Below are positions 19,501 to 28,313 of a DNA stretch of 64,000 nt, piece by piece (the stretch's first letter is position 1; each line of letters begins with the position of its first letter). A program made the translations under genes and the position numbers. The stretch is taken from the NCBI GenBank assembly GCA_934086145.1, contig CAKOHV010000001.1:62001-126000 (forward strand), in the 5' to 3' direction. Origin of the DNA: an uncultured Bacilli bacterium. GTDB taxonomy: Bacteria > Bacillota_I > Bacilli_A > RF39 > UBA660. The notes beneath the pieces were generated by a model, which saw nothing but the letters and a program-made list of their open reading frames with translations, had not been told where the DNA came from and did no database searches.

Positions 19501-20967
19501 TGGGCTAGTGGTATAAGTGGTCATGGTTTAAGTACTAACGGCACTGCAAATTATACTAATACCAAACTTACCCAAACTAGCGATACCACTGGAACAACAT
19601 ACACTGGCTATGTCAAAGATAATGCTGGTAATAAGAACTCTTGTAGTGTTACAGTAAAAAGAGACACTCAAGCTCCATCGTGTGAATTACAAGCCAGTGG
19701 AACCGAAGGAGAGAATGGTTGGTATAAAAGTGGTATTACTGTTTCCTTTAAATCCGCCACTGATACCACAAGCGGAATTGCTCTAAAAGGTCTAGGTGGG
19801 TATTATGGTTCAGCTACAGAAACACAAAATGATAATACAGCTGGCAAGAATTATACCGGCTATGTCAAAGACAACGCTGGTAATACGGCAACGTGTACAG
19901 CAACTTATAAAATTGATAAAACCGTTCCAACTTGTTCAATAACAGCTAGTGGAACTTATGGTTGGAATAGTTGGTATATTACAGATGTTGCTATTTCATT
20001 AAAGAGTAGTGGAACAGATTGGCCAAGCGGCGTTAAAAGCTATGGTATAGGAAGTTTAGGTGGCGAAAAATCAGCTACTTTAAATTACGATACTTCTTCT
20101 AAAAAATATACTGGCTATATTGAAGATGAAGCTGGTAATACGAATTTTTGTTCTATTGAAGTTAAAAGAGATGCTACTAAACCTTCTTGTACGTTAAGCA
20201 AGTCATGTTCAACCTGGGGAGAAAATGGTTGGTGTAAATCTAATGTTGGTATTAAATTTAGTTCAACTTATGATGCTATGAGTGGGGTAGATGGTTATGG
20301 TATAGGTGGCTATTATAACTATCCAAGAGAAGCAACACTAGATTACGACTCTGGAGCCAATGGTATATCGTACTTTGGATATATTGTTGATAAAGCTGGT
20401 AATACAAGTTCATGTAGTACAACAGCATATCGTGATACAACTCCACCAGCTGCTTCATTGTGTTCTACTGCTGTTAGCAAAAGTGGAACCCTTGGTAATG
20501 AAGGATGGTACAGGTCAGATGTTACTGTATCTACAACAAATAGTGATATAAGTTACTTTAGATTAGATGGTCAAGCTAAAACAACGCTTACAACAGATGG
20601 CTACCACACAGTCACTTTATATGATGCTGCTGGTAACAGTAGAGAGTGTGATAAAATTAAAATCGATAAAACTAATCCGACTATAGACATATTGAGTTAC
20701 GTACCAGCATGTCCAAGTGATGCTAAAGTAAATTATCGTATGGGGCATGTTACTGATGCTACAAGCGGTATATCTAAAAACTCATACTATTGGGTTGGTA
20801 CGAGCAAAGATGACAAAAAATATTATCCAGGAGCAACTCCTCACGAATCAAATGAAGGCGTAGAAGGTTTTTGCTCGGGGAAAAACACTTTATATACTGC
20901 ATATCATACATGTGATGTAGCAGGTAATTGTATTAATGGATCTTGGTCATGGGATACAACGCCATAG
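16600..20967 (+). CDS. giant prepilin-like protein with Ig-like Cys repeats, copy 2
   Basis: 1455 residues, the longest of the three paralogues. Leader MHNKKG, then FTLVELL with Glu at +5. The N-terminal 370 residues are almost the same as copy 1. It has about twelve Cys-containing Ig-like modules, two more than copy 1; the additional ones fall at about residues 830-1100, where similar modules adjoin. The C-terminal cap has EGFCSG and CDVAGNC and ends in a short Ser/Trp tail. Long stretches of DNA are identical to copy 1 (for example around 17640-17760 against 12760-12880) while others differ at many third positions, a patchwork typical of gene conversion. It has its own promoter and terminator, so it is monocistronic. 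Confidence 0.8.
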   Translation: MHNKKGFTLVELLAVVAILGILSIVAIGAYSGITNRSKQKAYESKVSQIETSAAKWARENNIDRTTSISVNKLVVEGYLTADEATENGLSTIKNPVNNENMICKMVEITYKNGEIQTKFIDNKNNCTLAEQALNDTKIKVVAYQKGVTGASAALSPNSNNALAWTNKALTLVVSSDNYKDEAQNSRETNPIVSVSFDFNGNTTEKNVVIDSTNPSKKKSNVYTGNTYIDNIDAYYNVFNVDATVILDSNVVVSYRFKDGSTKSRTINVRIDKEEATASVIATSDWVTATQKVIVKLDDGNGSGARRFYVGVGNSYNAPGVNKVELCDANGKNCKYEKEYNAPSVGEYNIWTEDMVGNISVQPKNKISVNNVDTSTPSCNFDNIGTMGQGNWYITDVIPRMRTSVAGNSGLYFGISKIQNGKDNPNYSNYVGYGSIGISQAAKLSDTKGQDYICYVKSLAGTKTQKKTNIKVDTIPPTITISPTNQSSSYVKEKTITIKARDTISGLGKNSRVEYAWSTDSNNEPSTWQTVALPGTDYTGENGPTDEKSVTITAKGMTGVYYLWIKKGTISDAAGNASEGSQGKSVRYGPFKFDNTPPSCELQAAGTIGDNAWYTSNVTISFKTHSDNDSGVKNYGLSSITGSKTASLTSDISSKTYTGYIEDNAGNKSSCSITVKRDATKPTCSLEAKGTKGTNNWFTSDITVKFKTSTDAMSGLVRKGINSINNADTLRVTTDNTGTKYIGYVKDNAGNVGTCEATYKIDKTAPTCALKVTGNLGDNGWYKSNTTITVDTHTDATSGVDGYGLSTNGSINYTNTYLTQTLDTKGVIYTGYIKDKAGNTATCGPVTIKKDSKAPSCQLQASGTKGEDNWYVTNVNVSFKAPSDATSGIAKKGIGGFDNADTLTINYDTTGTTYYGFIKDNAGNSAICNATYKVDRTKPTCSLKTSGTAGENGWYRGDVAVEFASYNDWASGISGHGLSTNGTANYTNTKLTQTSDTTGTTYTGYVKDNAGNKNSCSVTVKRDTQAPSCELQASGTEGENGWYKSGITVSFKSATDTTSGIALKGLGGYYGSATETQNDNTAGKNYTGYVKDNAGNTATCTATYKIDKTVPTCSITASGTYGWNSWYITDVAISLKSSGTDWPSGVKSYGIGSLGGEKSATLNYDTSSKKYTGYIEDEAGNTNFCSIEVKRDATKPSCTLSKSCSTWGENGWCKSNVGIKFSSTYDAMSGVDGYGIGGYYNYPREATLDYDSGANGISYFGYIVDKAGNTSSCSTTAYRDTTPPAASLCSTAVSKSGTLGNEGWYRSDVTVSTTNSDISYFRLDGQAKTTLTTDGYHTVTLYDAAGNSRECDKIKIDKTNPTIDILSYVPACPSDAKVNYRMGHVTDATSGISKNSYYWVGTSKDDKKYYPGATPHESNEGVEGFCSGKNTLYTAYHTCDVAGNCINGSWSWDTTP

Positions 20968-21028
20968 ATAAAAAATATAAAAGAATGTTTTATGTTAAAC
21001 ACTAAAACATAATTACTATAAATAAAAA

Positions 21029-21059
21029 AGTTAACGTTCAAGAAACGTTGGCTTTTTTT
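21029..21059 (+). terminator. intrinsic terminator
   Basis: AGTTAACGTT pairs with AACGTTGGCT (10 bp including G-U pairs) around a short loop, then seven T. Confidence 0.8.
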
Positions 21060-21171
21060 AAATCTAAATATTTTTGATATACGTTTAATAATTGCTAAAG
21101 CAAATATGAAAAAAACTTATTTAAAAAAATAATTTTTATTATAAAAGTTAATTTAAATCATCAAAATTGTA

Positions 21172-21180
21172 TGATATAAT
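21172..21180 (+). promoter_or_regulatory. extended -10 promoter, giant prepilin 3
   Basis: TGATATAAT, followed by a TAGGATAGAGGAG block like those before copies 1 and 2. Confidence 0.65.
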
Positions 21181-21204
21181 CATTAGTAGGATAGAGGAGT
21201 TTGT

Positions 21205-24200
21205 ATGAGTAGTAAAAGAAGTCGTAGTAAAAATAATAAAAAAGGATTTACCTTAGTTGAATTGCTTGCCGTTGTTGCCATCTTAGGAATTGTATCTGTC
21301 ATTGCCATTGGAGCATATAATGGAATTTCAAATCGTTCAAAACAAAAAGCTTATGATTCTAAGGTCTCTCAAATTGAAACATCAGCTGCCAAGTGGGCTC
21401 GAGAGAATAATATTGATCGAACAACATCCATTTCTGTTAATAAATTAGTCGTTGAAGGCTACTTAACTGCTGATGAAGCGACCGAAAATGGTCTTTCCAT
21501 TATTAAAAATCCTAAGACTAATGAAAATATGATTTGTAAAATGATTGAAATAAGTTATAAAAATGGGGAAATTCAGACTAAATTCATCGATAGTAAGGAC
21601 AATTGTACTTTAGCCGAGCAAGCTTTAAATGATACTAAAATAAAAGTAATTGCCTATCAAAAAGGTGTTACTAAAACGGCTGCAGCTTTAAATCCAAACT
21701 CTAATAATATTTTACCTTGGACAAACAAAGCTGTAAGTTTAGTTGTTTCTAGCGATGCTTATAAAGATGAAGCCCAAAATAGTCGTGAAACCAATCCAAT
21801 TGTTTCTACTTCTTTTGACTTTAGTGGTAATAGTAACGAAAAGAAAGTTATTATAGATAATTCAAATCCTTCAAACAAAAAATCCAATGTATATTCTGGC
21901 AAAGCTTATGTTGACAATCCCGATGCTTACTATAATGTCTTTAACGTTGATGCCAGCATTATTCTTGATAGTAACGTTGTTGTTACATATCGTTTCAAAG
22001 ATGGTACAACAAAATCAAGAACTATTAATGTTCGTATTGATAAAGAAGAAGCTACAGCTTCTGTAATTGCTGAATCTGACTGGGTTACAAATACTCAAAA
22101 AGTAATTGTTAAAATCGACGATGGTAATGGTAGTGGAGCTCGTCGCTTCTACGTTGGAGTCGGTAATGCCTATAATGCTCCTGGAGTCGAAAAGGTTGAA
22201 TTATGTGATAGCAATGGTAAAAACTGTAAATATGAAAAAGAATATAGTGCTCCAAGTGTTGGTGAATATAACATTTGGACAGAAGACATGGTTGGCAATA
22301 TTTCTGTTAATCCTAAAAATAAAATTTCTGTTAATAACGTTGATACATCTGTGCCATCATGCTACTTCGATAATATCGGAACAATGGGCCAAAATAATTG
22401 GTATGTAACAGCCGTAACACCTCGTATGAACACTAGTACTGCCGGAATAAGTGGACTATATTATGGTATTTCTAAAGGAACCAATAATCCTAATTACAAA
22501 AATTATGTTGGGTATAATGCCGTTGGTACAAGTACCGCTGCCAAAATTAATAACGATACACAAGGTCAAGATTATACCTGTTATGTTAAATCACTTGCTG
22601 GTAATGAAGCTAAAAAGACCTCAACAATTAAAGTTGATACAACTCCACCAACTATAACAGTTAGCCCAACTAAACAAGAAACTTATGTTAAATCACAAAA
22701 AATTACCATCACAGCTAAAGATACAATTAGTGGTTTAGGTAAAAATAGTAAAATAGAATATGCTTGGAGTACTGATAGCAATAACGAACCATCTACTTGG
22801 CAAACGGTTAATCTTCCAGGAACTGACTATACTGGGGAGAATGGCCCAACTGATGAAAAAACAGTAACCATAACCGCCAAAGGAATGACTGGTGAATATT
22901 ATCTTTGGATAAAAAAAGGTACTATAAGTGATGTTGCTGGAAATAGTAGTGTAGGAAAAAATGGTAAGTCAATTAATTATGGTCCATTTAAATTTGATAA
23001 TACTGCGCCAGAATGTGAACTCAAAGCCGAAGGAAAAAAAGGAGATAATGATTGGTATACTGGTAATGTTGAAATTAGTTTTAAATCAACTTCAGATGTT
23101 GGCAGTGGTGTTAAAAGTTATGGTATTAATAGTACAACTGGTTCTGAAACAGCTTCCTTAACTAGTGATACAAGTTCTAAAACTTATACTGGTTACATTG
23201 AAGATAAAGCTGGTAATAAGAGTTCTTGTAGTATTATAGTAAAAAGAGACACTGAATCCCCATCATGTGAATTACAAGCAACCGGAACAAAGGGCGATGA
23301 TGGTTGGTATAAAAGTGATATTAAAGTTTCCTTTAAATCAGCCACTGACAAAACAAGTGACGTTGATAAAAAAGGGATAAATGGTATTGATAAAGATGAT
23401 ACTCTTGATGTTTATACAGAAACCGACGATAAAGGCGAAACTTATACAGGCCACGTAAAAGACAAAGCCGGTAATACTGGAACTTGTAAGGCAACTTACA
23501 AAATAGATAAAACAGCCCCAAGTTGTAGTATAAAAATTTCAAGTAAACCAACTGGTAATAAAGATTGGTATGTAAGTGATAGTGTTACTATAGAGTTTGA
23601 TGGTGACGTTACTGATGCCCGTAGTGGTGTAAGTGGTTATGGTTTAAGTAGTGATGGAAAAGCTAATTACAAAGATAACAAAATAACTCATACCGCAGAT
23701 ACTACTGGAATAACTTACATTGGCTATGCTATAGATAAAGCCGGCAATACGACAACATGCGGTTCGGTTACCTTTAAAAAAGATTCAACAAAACCTTCTT
23801 GCTCATTAAAAACAAATTGCTCAGCTATTGGGACGCAAGTAAGTGATACAACAGACAAATATTGGTGCAAGTCAAGTACCGTAGACGTTGAATTTGCTAC
23901 GACAAATGACGCTACTAGTGGGATTGTAAAAAAAGTTATAAGCACTGAAGGTGAAGCTGAAGCTAAAGATAGTATTTTTAGCAATATTCCTGATACAGGG
24001 GCTAACGGTAAAAGTTATACAGGTTTTGTGGAAGATGAAGCTGGTCATAAAGCCGATTGTAAGTTAACTGTTTATAAAGATTCAGTTGCTCCGGCAGAAT
24101 CTTTATGCACCAGTACTAAGCTTAAAGAAAGTGTTGCCGAAGGTACTGAAGCAGGTAGAAATGACTGGTATCGAGGTAATGTTACAATAACATCAACCGA

Positions 24201-24708
24201 TAGAGATGTCAGTTACTTTACGGTAAATGGTAAGGGAAGTTATACAAGCAGTTATACTATTGAATCTGAAGGAGAACATGAGATAAACATTACTCTATAT
24301 GATGCGGCGGGTAATGGTATGAGTTGCTCAACCAAATTTATAAAAATCGATAAAACTAATCCAATATTTATCACAACAGGAGACGATCCAGGGTGTCCGA
24401 CTAAAAAAAAAGAAACTGATCCAGAATATAAAACATGGCGTAAGGGTATCGTAACAGACGATGTAAGTGGCATAGATCCGAACCCTGAATATACAAATTA
24501 TAAAATTGGTGCAACAGCAGACACTATGGCTGATTTTAATCCTGCTACAAAGAAAAAAGGTGCAAAAATCGGGTACGAAGGCTTCTGCTCAGGTGGTACA
24601 GAAGTACATATAAAATACAACATCTGTGATATGGCAGGTAATTGCATTAAAGGCAATAATTTTTGGAAACAACCACCACCTCCACCTCCTGAAACCAAAA
24701 CTTCGTAA
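21205..24708 (+). CDS. giant prepilin-like protein with Ig-like Cys repeats, copy 3
   Basis: 1167 residues, the shortest and most diverged paralogue. It has a longer basic leader (14 residues, ending KKG) before FTLVELL. The pilin head and the region to about 370 are shared with copies 1 and 2. About eight Cys-containing Ig-like modules follow, more acidic and Lys-rich than in the other copies. The cap retains EGFCSG and CDMAGNC, then a Pro-rich end (six consecutive Pro and ETKTS) unique to this copy. It has a separate promoter and terminator. The module number therefore varies 10/12/8 along the cluster. Confidence 0.8.
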   Translation: MSSKRSRSKNNKKGFTLVELLAVVAILGIVSVIAIGAYNGISNRSKQKAYDSKVSQIETSAAKWARENNIDRTTSISVNKLVVEGYLTADEATENGLSIIKNPKTNENMICKMIEISYKNGEIQTKFIDSKDNCTLAEQALNDTKIKVIAYQKGVTKTAAALNPNSNNILPWTNKAVSLVVSSDAYKDEAQNSRETNPIVSTSFDFSGNSNEKKVIIDNSNPSNKKSNVYSGKAYVDNPDAYYNVFNVDASIILDSNVVVTYRFKDGTTKSRTINVRIDKEEATASVIAESDWVTNTQKVIVKIDDGNGSGARRFYVGVGNAYNAPGVEKVELCDSNGKNCKYEKEYSAPSVGEYNIWTEDMVGNISVNPKNKISVNNVDTSVPSCYFDNIGTMGQNNWYVTAVTPRMNTSTAGISGLYYGISKGTNNPNYKNYVGYNAVGTSTAAKINNDTQGQDYTCYVKSLAGNEAKKTSTIKVDTTPPTITVSPTKQETYVKSQKITITAKDTISGLGKNSKIEYAWSTDSNNEPSTWQTVNLPGTDYTGENGPTDEKTVTITAKGMTGEYYLWIKKGTISDVAGNSSVGKNGKSINYGPFKFDNTAPECELKAEGKKGDNDWYTGNVEISFKSTSDVGSGVKSYGINSTTGSETASLTSDTSSKTYTGYIEDKAGNKSSCSIIVKRDTESPSCELQATGTKGDDGWYKSDIKVSFKSATDKTSDVDKKGINGIDKDDTLDVYTETDDKGETYTGHVKDKAGNTGTCKATYKIDKTAPSCSIKISSKPTGNKDWYVSDSVTIEFDGDVTDARSGVSGYGLSSDGKANYKDNKITHTADTTGITYIGYAIDKAGNTTTCGSVTFKKDSTKPSCSLKTNCSAIGTQVSDTTDKYWCKSSTVDVEFATTNDATSGIVKKVISTEGEAEAKDSIFSNIPDTGANGKSYTGFVEDEAGHKADCKLTVYKDSVAPAESLCTSTKLKESVAEGTEAGRNDWYRGNVTITSTDRDVSYFTVNGKGSYTSSYTIESEGEHEINITLYDAAGNGMSCSTKFIKIDKTNPIFITTGDDPGCPTKKKETDPEYKTWRKGIVTDDVSGIDPNPEYTNYKIGATADTMADFNPATKKKGAKIGYEGFCSGGTEVHIKYNICDMAGNCIKGNNFWKQPPPPPPETKTS

Positions 24709-24725
24709 TAAACAACTTCTTAATT

Positions 24726-24759
24726 AAAAGCTTTTGCCTTCCCAAGCAAAAGCTTTTTA
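24726..24759 (+). terminator. intrinsic terminator
   Basis: AAAAGCTTTTGC (24726-24737) pairs with GCAAAAGCTTTT (24746-24757), a 12-bp stem with a T-run. Confidence 0.85.
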
Positions 24760-24856
24760 AAAATAGAACAAGTTACGATAAATATGGTAAAATATAAAAA
24801 AATAGAAAGGAATATTAATTGTATGGATCTTTTATATAATTAATTAGAAAGATAAT

Positions 24857-27460
24857 ATGAATTTTTATGATAAAAATATTAAAGAAACTTTAAAATTATT
24901 AGAATCTAGTGAAGATGGTTTATCGAAGAAAGAAGCCCAAAAACGTTTAGAAAAATATGGTCCTAATGAACTACCACGACCAGCGCAAGAGAGTATTTTT
25001 CAACTATTCATTTCCCAATTTCAAAATCCCATCGAACTTATTTTAGTCATGACTGTTATTTTTTCCTTTATTGCTAAGGAATATATTGATGGCACTGCCT
25101 TAATCTTTATTATTTTAGTTGATGTCATTATGGGAACTTACGAAGAATGGAAAGCTCGCAAAGATGCCGAAAGTTTAACTAATATGATCAAAGTAACGGC
25201 TCGTGTTATTCGTGATGGCAAAGAAATTGAAATTCCTTCTAAAGAACTTGTCGTAGGGGATTTAATGCTTCTTGAAAGTGGCGATAAGATAAGTGCTGAT
25301 GCTCGTATCATTGAATCACATAATTTTCAAGTAAATGAGTCTTCTTTAACTGGGGAAAGCCTTGGTATTGTCAAAAATAATGAAGCTTTAAAAGAAGGAA
25401 TTCCTTTGGCCGAACGTAAAAATATGGCTTATGCAGGAACCACGGTCATTACCGGTCGCGCCCAAGTTATCATAACGGCTACCTCAACGGCTACTGAAAT
25501 TGGTCGCATTGCTGATAAAGTAAGTAATACGGTTGAAGAGAAATCCCCATTAACCATCAGAATCGAAAAATTTTCTAAGCAAATCAGTATTATTATAATT
25601 TTTATTGCTATTATTACAACTTGTGTTTTATTAAGTAAAGGTTATCCTTTAAATTCAATTTTTTTAAGTGTTATTGCCCTAAGTGTCTCAGCTATGCCTG
25701 AAGGTCTTCCTCTTGCTTTAACGATGGCCTTAACAATTGCTTCTAAAAGAATGGCTAAGAAAAATGTTATTGTAAAAAAATTAAATTCAGTCGAATCTCT
25801 GGGAAGTTGTACGGTCATTGCTTCTGATAAAACGGGCACCCTAACTGTTAATGAACAAACGGCTAAAGAAATCGTCTTGGCTGATGGTTCTAGATATGAA
25901 GTAACTGGATCTGGTTATAATGGCGATGGAAAAGTAATTCCGCTTGCGGGGGCTGACTTAGAGAGAGCTCGTGAAATTGCTTTACTTGGAGCTCTTAATA
26001 ATGAAGCACACCTTGAACTAAAAGGGGATACATGGGACTCTTTTGGTGATTCTATTGATATTGCTTTCTTAAGCTTAGCGGCTAAATTAAATATTACTTC
26101 AAAACCAACTATCATCGAAACGATTCCTTATGAATCAGAAAATCAATTTTCAGCTGTTTTTTATCAAAAAGGCCATGATACTTACTGTACTATTAAAGGC
26201 TCATTAGAAAAAATTTTAACCTTTGCTACTCCCGAAGCTAAATATTATCAGCAAAATGAAGAATTAACTAAAAAAGGTTATCGTATTATTGCTCTTGCTG
26301 ATGGTAAGGTAAATGGTACTACTTTAGCTGATATTAAAAATTTAACTTTTAAAGGAATGGTTGCTTTCATTGATCCAATTAGAAATGAAGTTAAATCATC
26401 TTTACAAGAATGTCAAAAAGCCGGCATAAAAGTTGTTATGATAACAGGGGACCATCCTTTAACGGCCTTTGCGATAGCTAAAGAATTAGGACTATGTTCT
26501 AAGAAAGAAGAAGTTGCAACTTTTAAAGAAGTTGATGAATATCGTAAAAGAGGGGAAAAACAATTTGATGAGTTTGTTAGTAAAATAAAAGTATTTTCTC
26601 GTGTAACGCCTCTTGATAAACTAGATATTGTTAATTCTTTTAAAAGACAAGGTGAATTTATTGCGGTAACAGGTGATGGCGTTAATGATGCTCCGGCTAT
26701 TAAAGCGGCCAATATTGGTATTGCTATGGGTTCCGGAACTGATGTTGCTAAAGAAACTGCTTCCATGATTGTTACTGATGATAACTTTACTTCAATTGTT
26801 GAGGGAATTAAAGAAGGACGTACGGCTTATAGCAATATTCGTAAAATTATTTTATTCTTATTAGGTTGTGGCTTTGCTGAAGTAGCTTTCTTCCTTTTAT
26901 CAATTGCTTTTGGTTATGATATTCCGCTTGTTGCTATTCAATTACTATGGTTAAACATTGTTACCGATGGGATGCAAGATGTGGCTTTATCTTTTGAAAA
27001 AACCGAAAAAGATGTCATGAATGCTAAACCTCGTTCTACAAAAGAGTCACTATTTTCTAAAGACTTAATGATTGAAGTTTTAATTTTAGGTATTACAATA
27101 ACCTTTGTGGTTTTCTTAACTTGGAAATTCATGCTTGATAATGAAACAGACCTTATAACAGCTCGTTCTGTTATCATGATGCTAATGGTTTTCGTTCAAA
27201 ATGTTGACGTCTTAAATTGCCGTAGTGAAAAGAAATCCGTCTTTAAAAAGACTTTATTAGATAATAAAATGGTCTTATTAACCGTTTTTGGTTCAATTAT
27301 TCTCCAAGTTATTGTTTCTGAACTTGATTTTACTGCTCAATTCTTAAAAGTAACTCCTTTAGCCCCAATAACTATTGCTAAAATATTCTTCTTATCACTA
27401 ATTATTATTGCGGTCTTTGAAATTTATAAAATTTTCCTTTTATTATTTAAGAAAGACTAA
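24857..27460 (+). CDS. calcium-type P-type ATPase
   Basis: 867-residue P2-type cation pump that couples ATP hydrolysis to cation export across the plasma membrane, most likely Ca2+. Domain order is canonical: an N-terminal cation-ATPase domain, two helices, the actuator with TGES, PEGLPLA in M4, phosphorylation motif DKTGTLT with D324, nucleotide domain, TGDGVNDAPA near residue 606, and six C-terminal helices containing the 'LWLNIVTDG' ion-site motif. The length suits the PMCA/SERCA-like bacterial group. An AGAAAG ribosome site precedes the ATG. A terminator follows. The exact ion is inferred from family. Confidence 0.9.
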   Translation: MNFYDKNIKETLKLLESSEDGLSKKEAQKRLEKYGPNELPRPAQESIFQLFISQFQNPIELILVMTVIFSFIAKEYIDGTALIFIILVDVIMGTYEEWKARKDAESLTNMIKVTARVIRDGKEIEIPSKELVVGDLMLLESGDKISADARIIESHNFQVNESSLTGESLGIVKNNEALKEGIPLAERKNMAYAGTTVITGRAQVIITATSTATEIGRIADKVSNTVEEKSPLTIRIEKFSKQISIIIIFIAIITTCVLLSKGYPLNSIFLSVIALSVSAMPEGLPLALTMALTIASKRMAKKNVIVKKLNSVESLGSCTVIASDKTGTLTVNEQTAKEIVLADGSRYEVTGSGYNGDGKVIPLAGADLERAREIALLGALNNEAHLELKGDTWDSFGDSIDIAFLSLAAKLNITSKPTIIETIPYESENQFSAVFYQKGHDTYCTIKGSLEKILTFATPEAKYYQQNEELTKKGYRIIALADGKVNGTTLADIKNLTFKGMVAFIDPIRNEVKSSLQECQKAGIKVVMITGDHPLTAFAIAKELGLCSKKEEVATFKEVDEYRKRGEKQFDEFVSKIKVFSRVTPLDKLDIVNSFKRQGEFIAVTGDGVNDAPAIKAANIGIAMGSGTDVAKETASMIVTDDNFTSIVEGIKEGRTAYSNIRKIILFLLGCGFAEVAFFLLSIAFGYDIPLVAIQLLWLNIVTDGMQDVALSFEKTEKDVMNAKPRSTKESLFSKDLMIEVLILGITITFVVFLTWKFMLDNETDLITARSVIMMLMVFVQNVDVLNCRSEKKSVFKKTLLDNKMVLLTVFGSIILQVIVSELDFTAQFLKVTPLAPITIAKIFFLSLIIIAVFEIYKIFLLLFKKD

Positions 27461-27474
27461 GTTCTTTCTTTTTT
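27449..27474 (+). terminator. intrinsic terminator
   Basis: AAGAAAG (27449-27455) pairs with CTTTCTT (27464-27470) around the stop, then T-run. Confidence 0.65.
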
Positions 27475-27513
27475 CGTATAATGTGATAAAATTAATTAGA
27501 AAGAGGTTAACTT

Positions 27514-28302
27514 ATGAAAAAAAAATATCTTGTTCTTTTCCTTCTTATTTTATTCCTTACAAGTGGCTGTAATAGTAAAATAAAAAATAAACAAGAACAA
27601 ATTACGAAAGAAATCGAACAAGCAATCGAAGATACAGAAAATGTTTCTATTATGGAAATAACGACAGCTTTTAATTATATCAACGATAATTATGAAACAT
27701 TAAAGAAAAACTCAGCTGAACAAGAACAAGTCTTAAAATATGCAACTTACTTAGAAAAAATAGGGACTTCTTCTAATAAATTAACTAATAACTCTCTTAC
27801 TAAACTTGGTCAAGTAACTAGAGAGTATGCTATCAGCCTAAAAGCTTCGCAAAAAGATGATATTAGAGATTTATTAGCAAAGATAAAAAGAAACCAAGCT
27901 GATTTCATCAATGAATTTTACAATACTTATCATGAAGATAAAACGATGAATGAATACTTTACTAATGCTAAGTCTAACTTAAAAAATAAAGATAAAGAAA
28001 AAGACTTTGTTAATCTAAAAAATGCGACTAAGTATTTAAATTATTTAATAGATAATTATAAAAATCCTTTAAAGAATAGTGAAGTAACTGAAAAGACCAC
28101 TTATTATCTTGAATATTTTCTAATGATTGGTCAAAAGAAGAATTGCCAAGATAATGATATTGTTAAATTTGCTCAAGCAACTAAAGAATATTTCTTAAAA
28201 AATGATAGCCAATCATTAAAAAATATTGAAAAATATTTAGAGAATATTACAAAAAATGAAGAAACATTACTTAATGATTTAGTAACTAATTATAATAAAT
28301 AG
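27514..28302 (+). CDS. lipoprotein, 262 aa, helical
   Basis: N-terminal lipoprotein signal with lipobox LTSGC, Cys at residue 19. The mature part is Lys/Glu/Asn-rich and predicted almost entirely alpha-helical, with two similar helical stretches (near residues 50-110 and 165-225, both containing a YLNYLxDNY / FNYINDNYETLK-like pattern), which hints at an internal repeat. It would be processed by the LspA encoded at 36620. It ends 11 bases before the DUF1287 gene with an AGAAGGTGAT ribosome site between, so both are one operon. Function not recognised. Confidence 0.7.
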   Translation: MKKKYLVLFLLILFLTSGCNSKIKNKQEQITKEIEQAIEDTENVSIMEITTAFNYINDNYETLKKNSAEQEQVLKYATYLEKIGTSSNKLTNNSLTKLGQVTREYAISLKASQKDDIRDLLAKIKRNQADFINEFYNTYHEDKTMNEYFTNAKSNLKNKDKEKDFVNLKNATKYLNYLIDNYKNPLKNSEVTEKTTYYLEYFLMIGQKKNCQDNDIVKFAQATKEYFLKNDSQSLKNIEKYLENITKNEETLLNDLVTNYNK

Positions 28303-28313
28303 AAGGTGATAGA

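Noticed and set aside
12231..20551. Several open frames of 60-124 codons on both strands inside the giant prepilin genes
   Set aside because: They overlap long, clearly coding frames, lack ribosome sites and owe their length to the biased, repetitive codon content.
12834..24300. Regularly spaced repeats as a possible CRISPR array
   Set aside because: The repeats are coding, about 280-300 bases apart, degenerate, and encode Ig-like modules.
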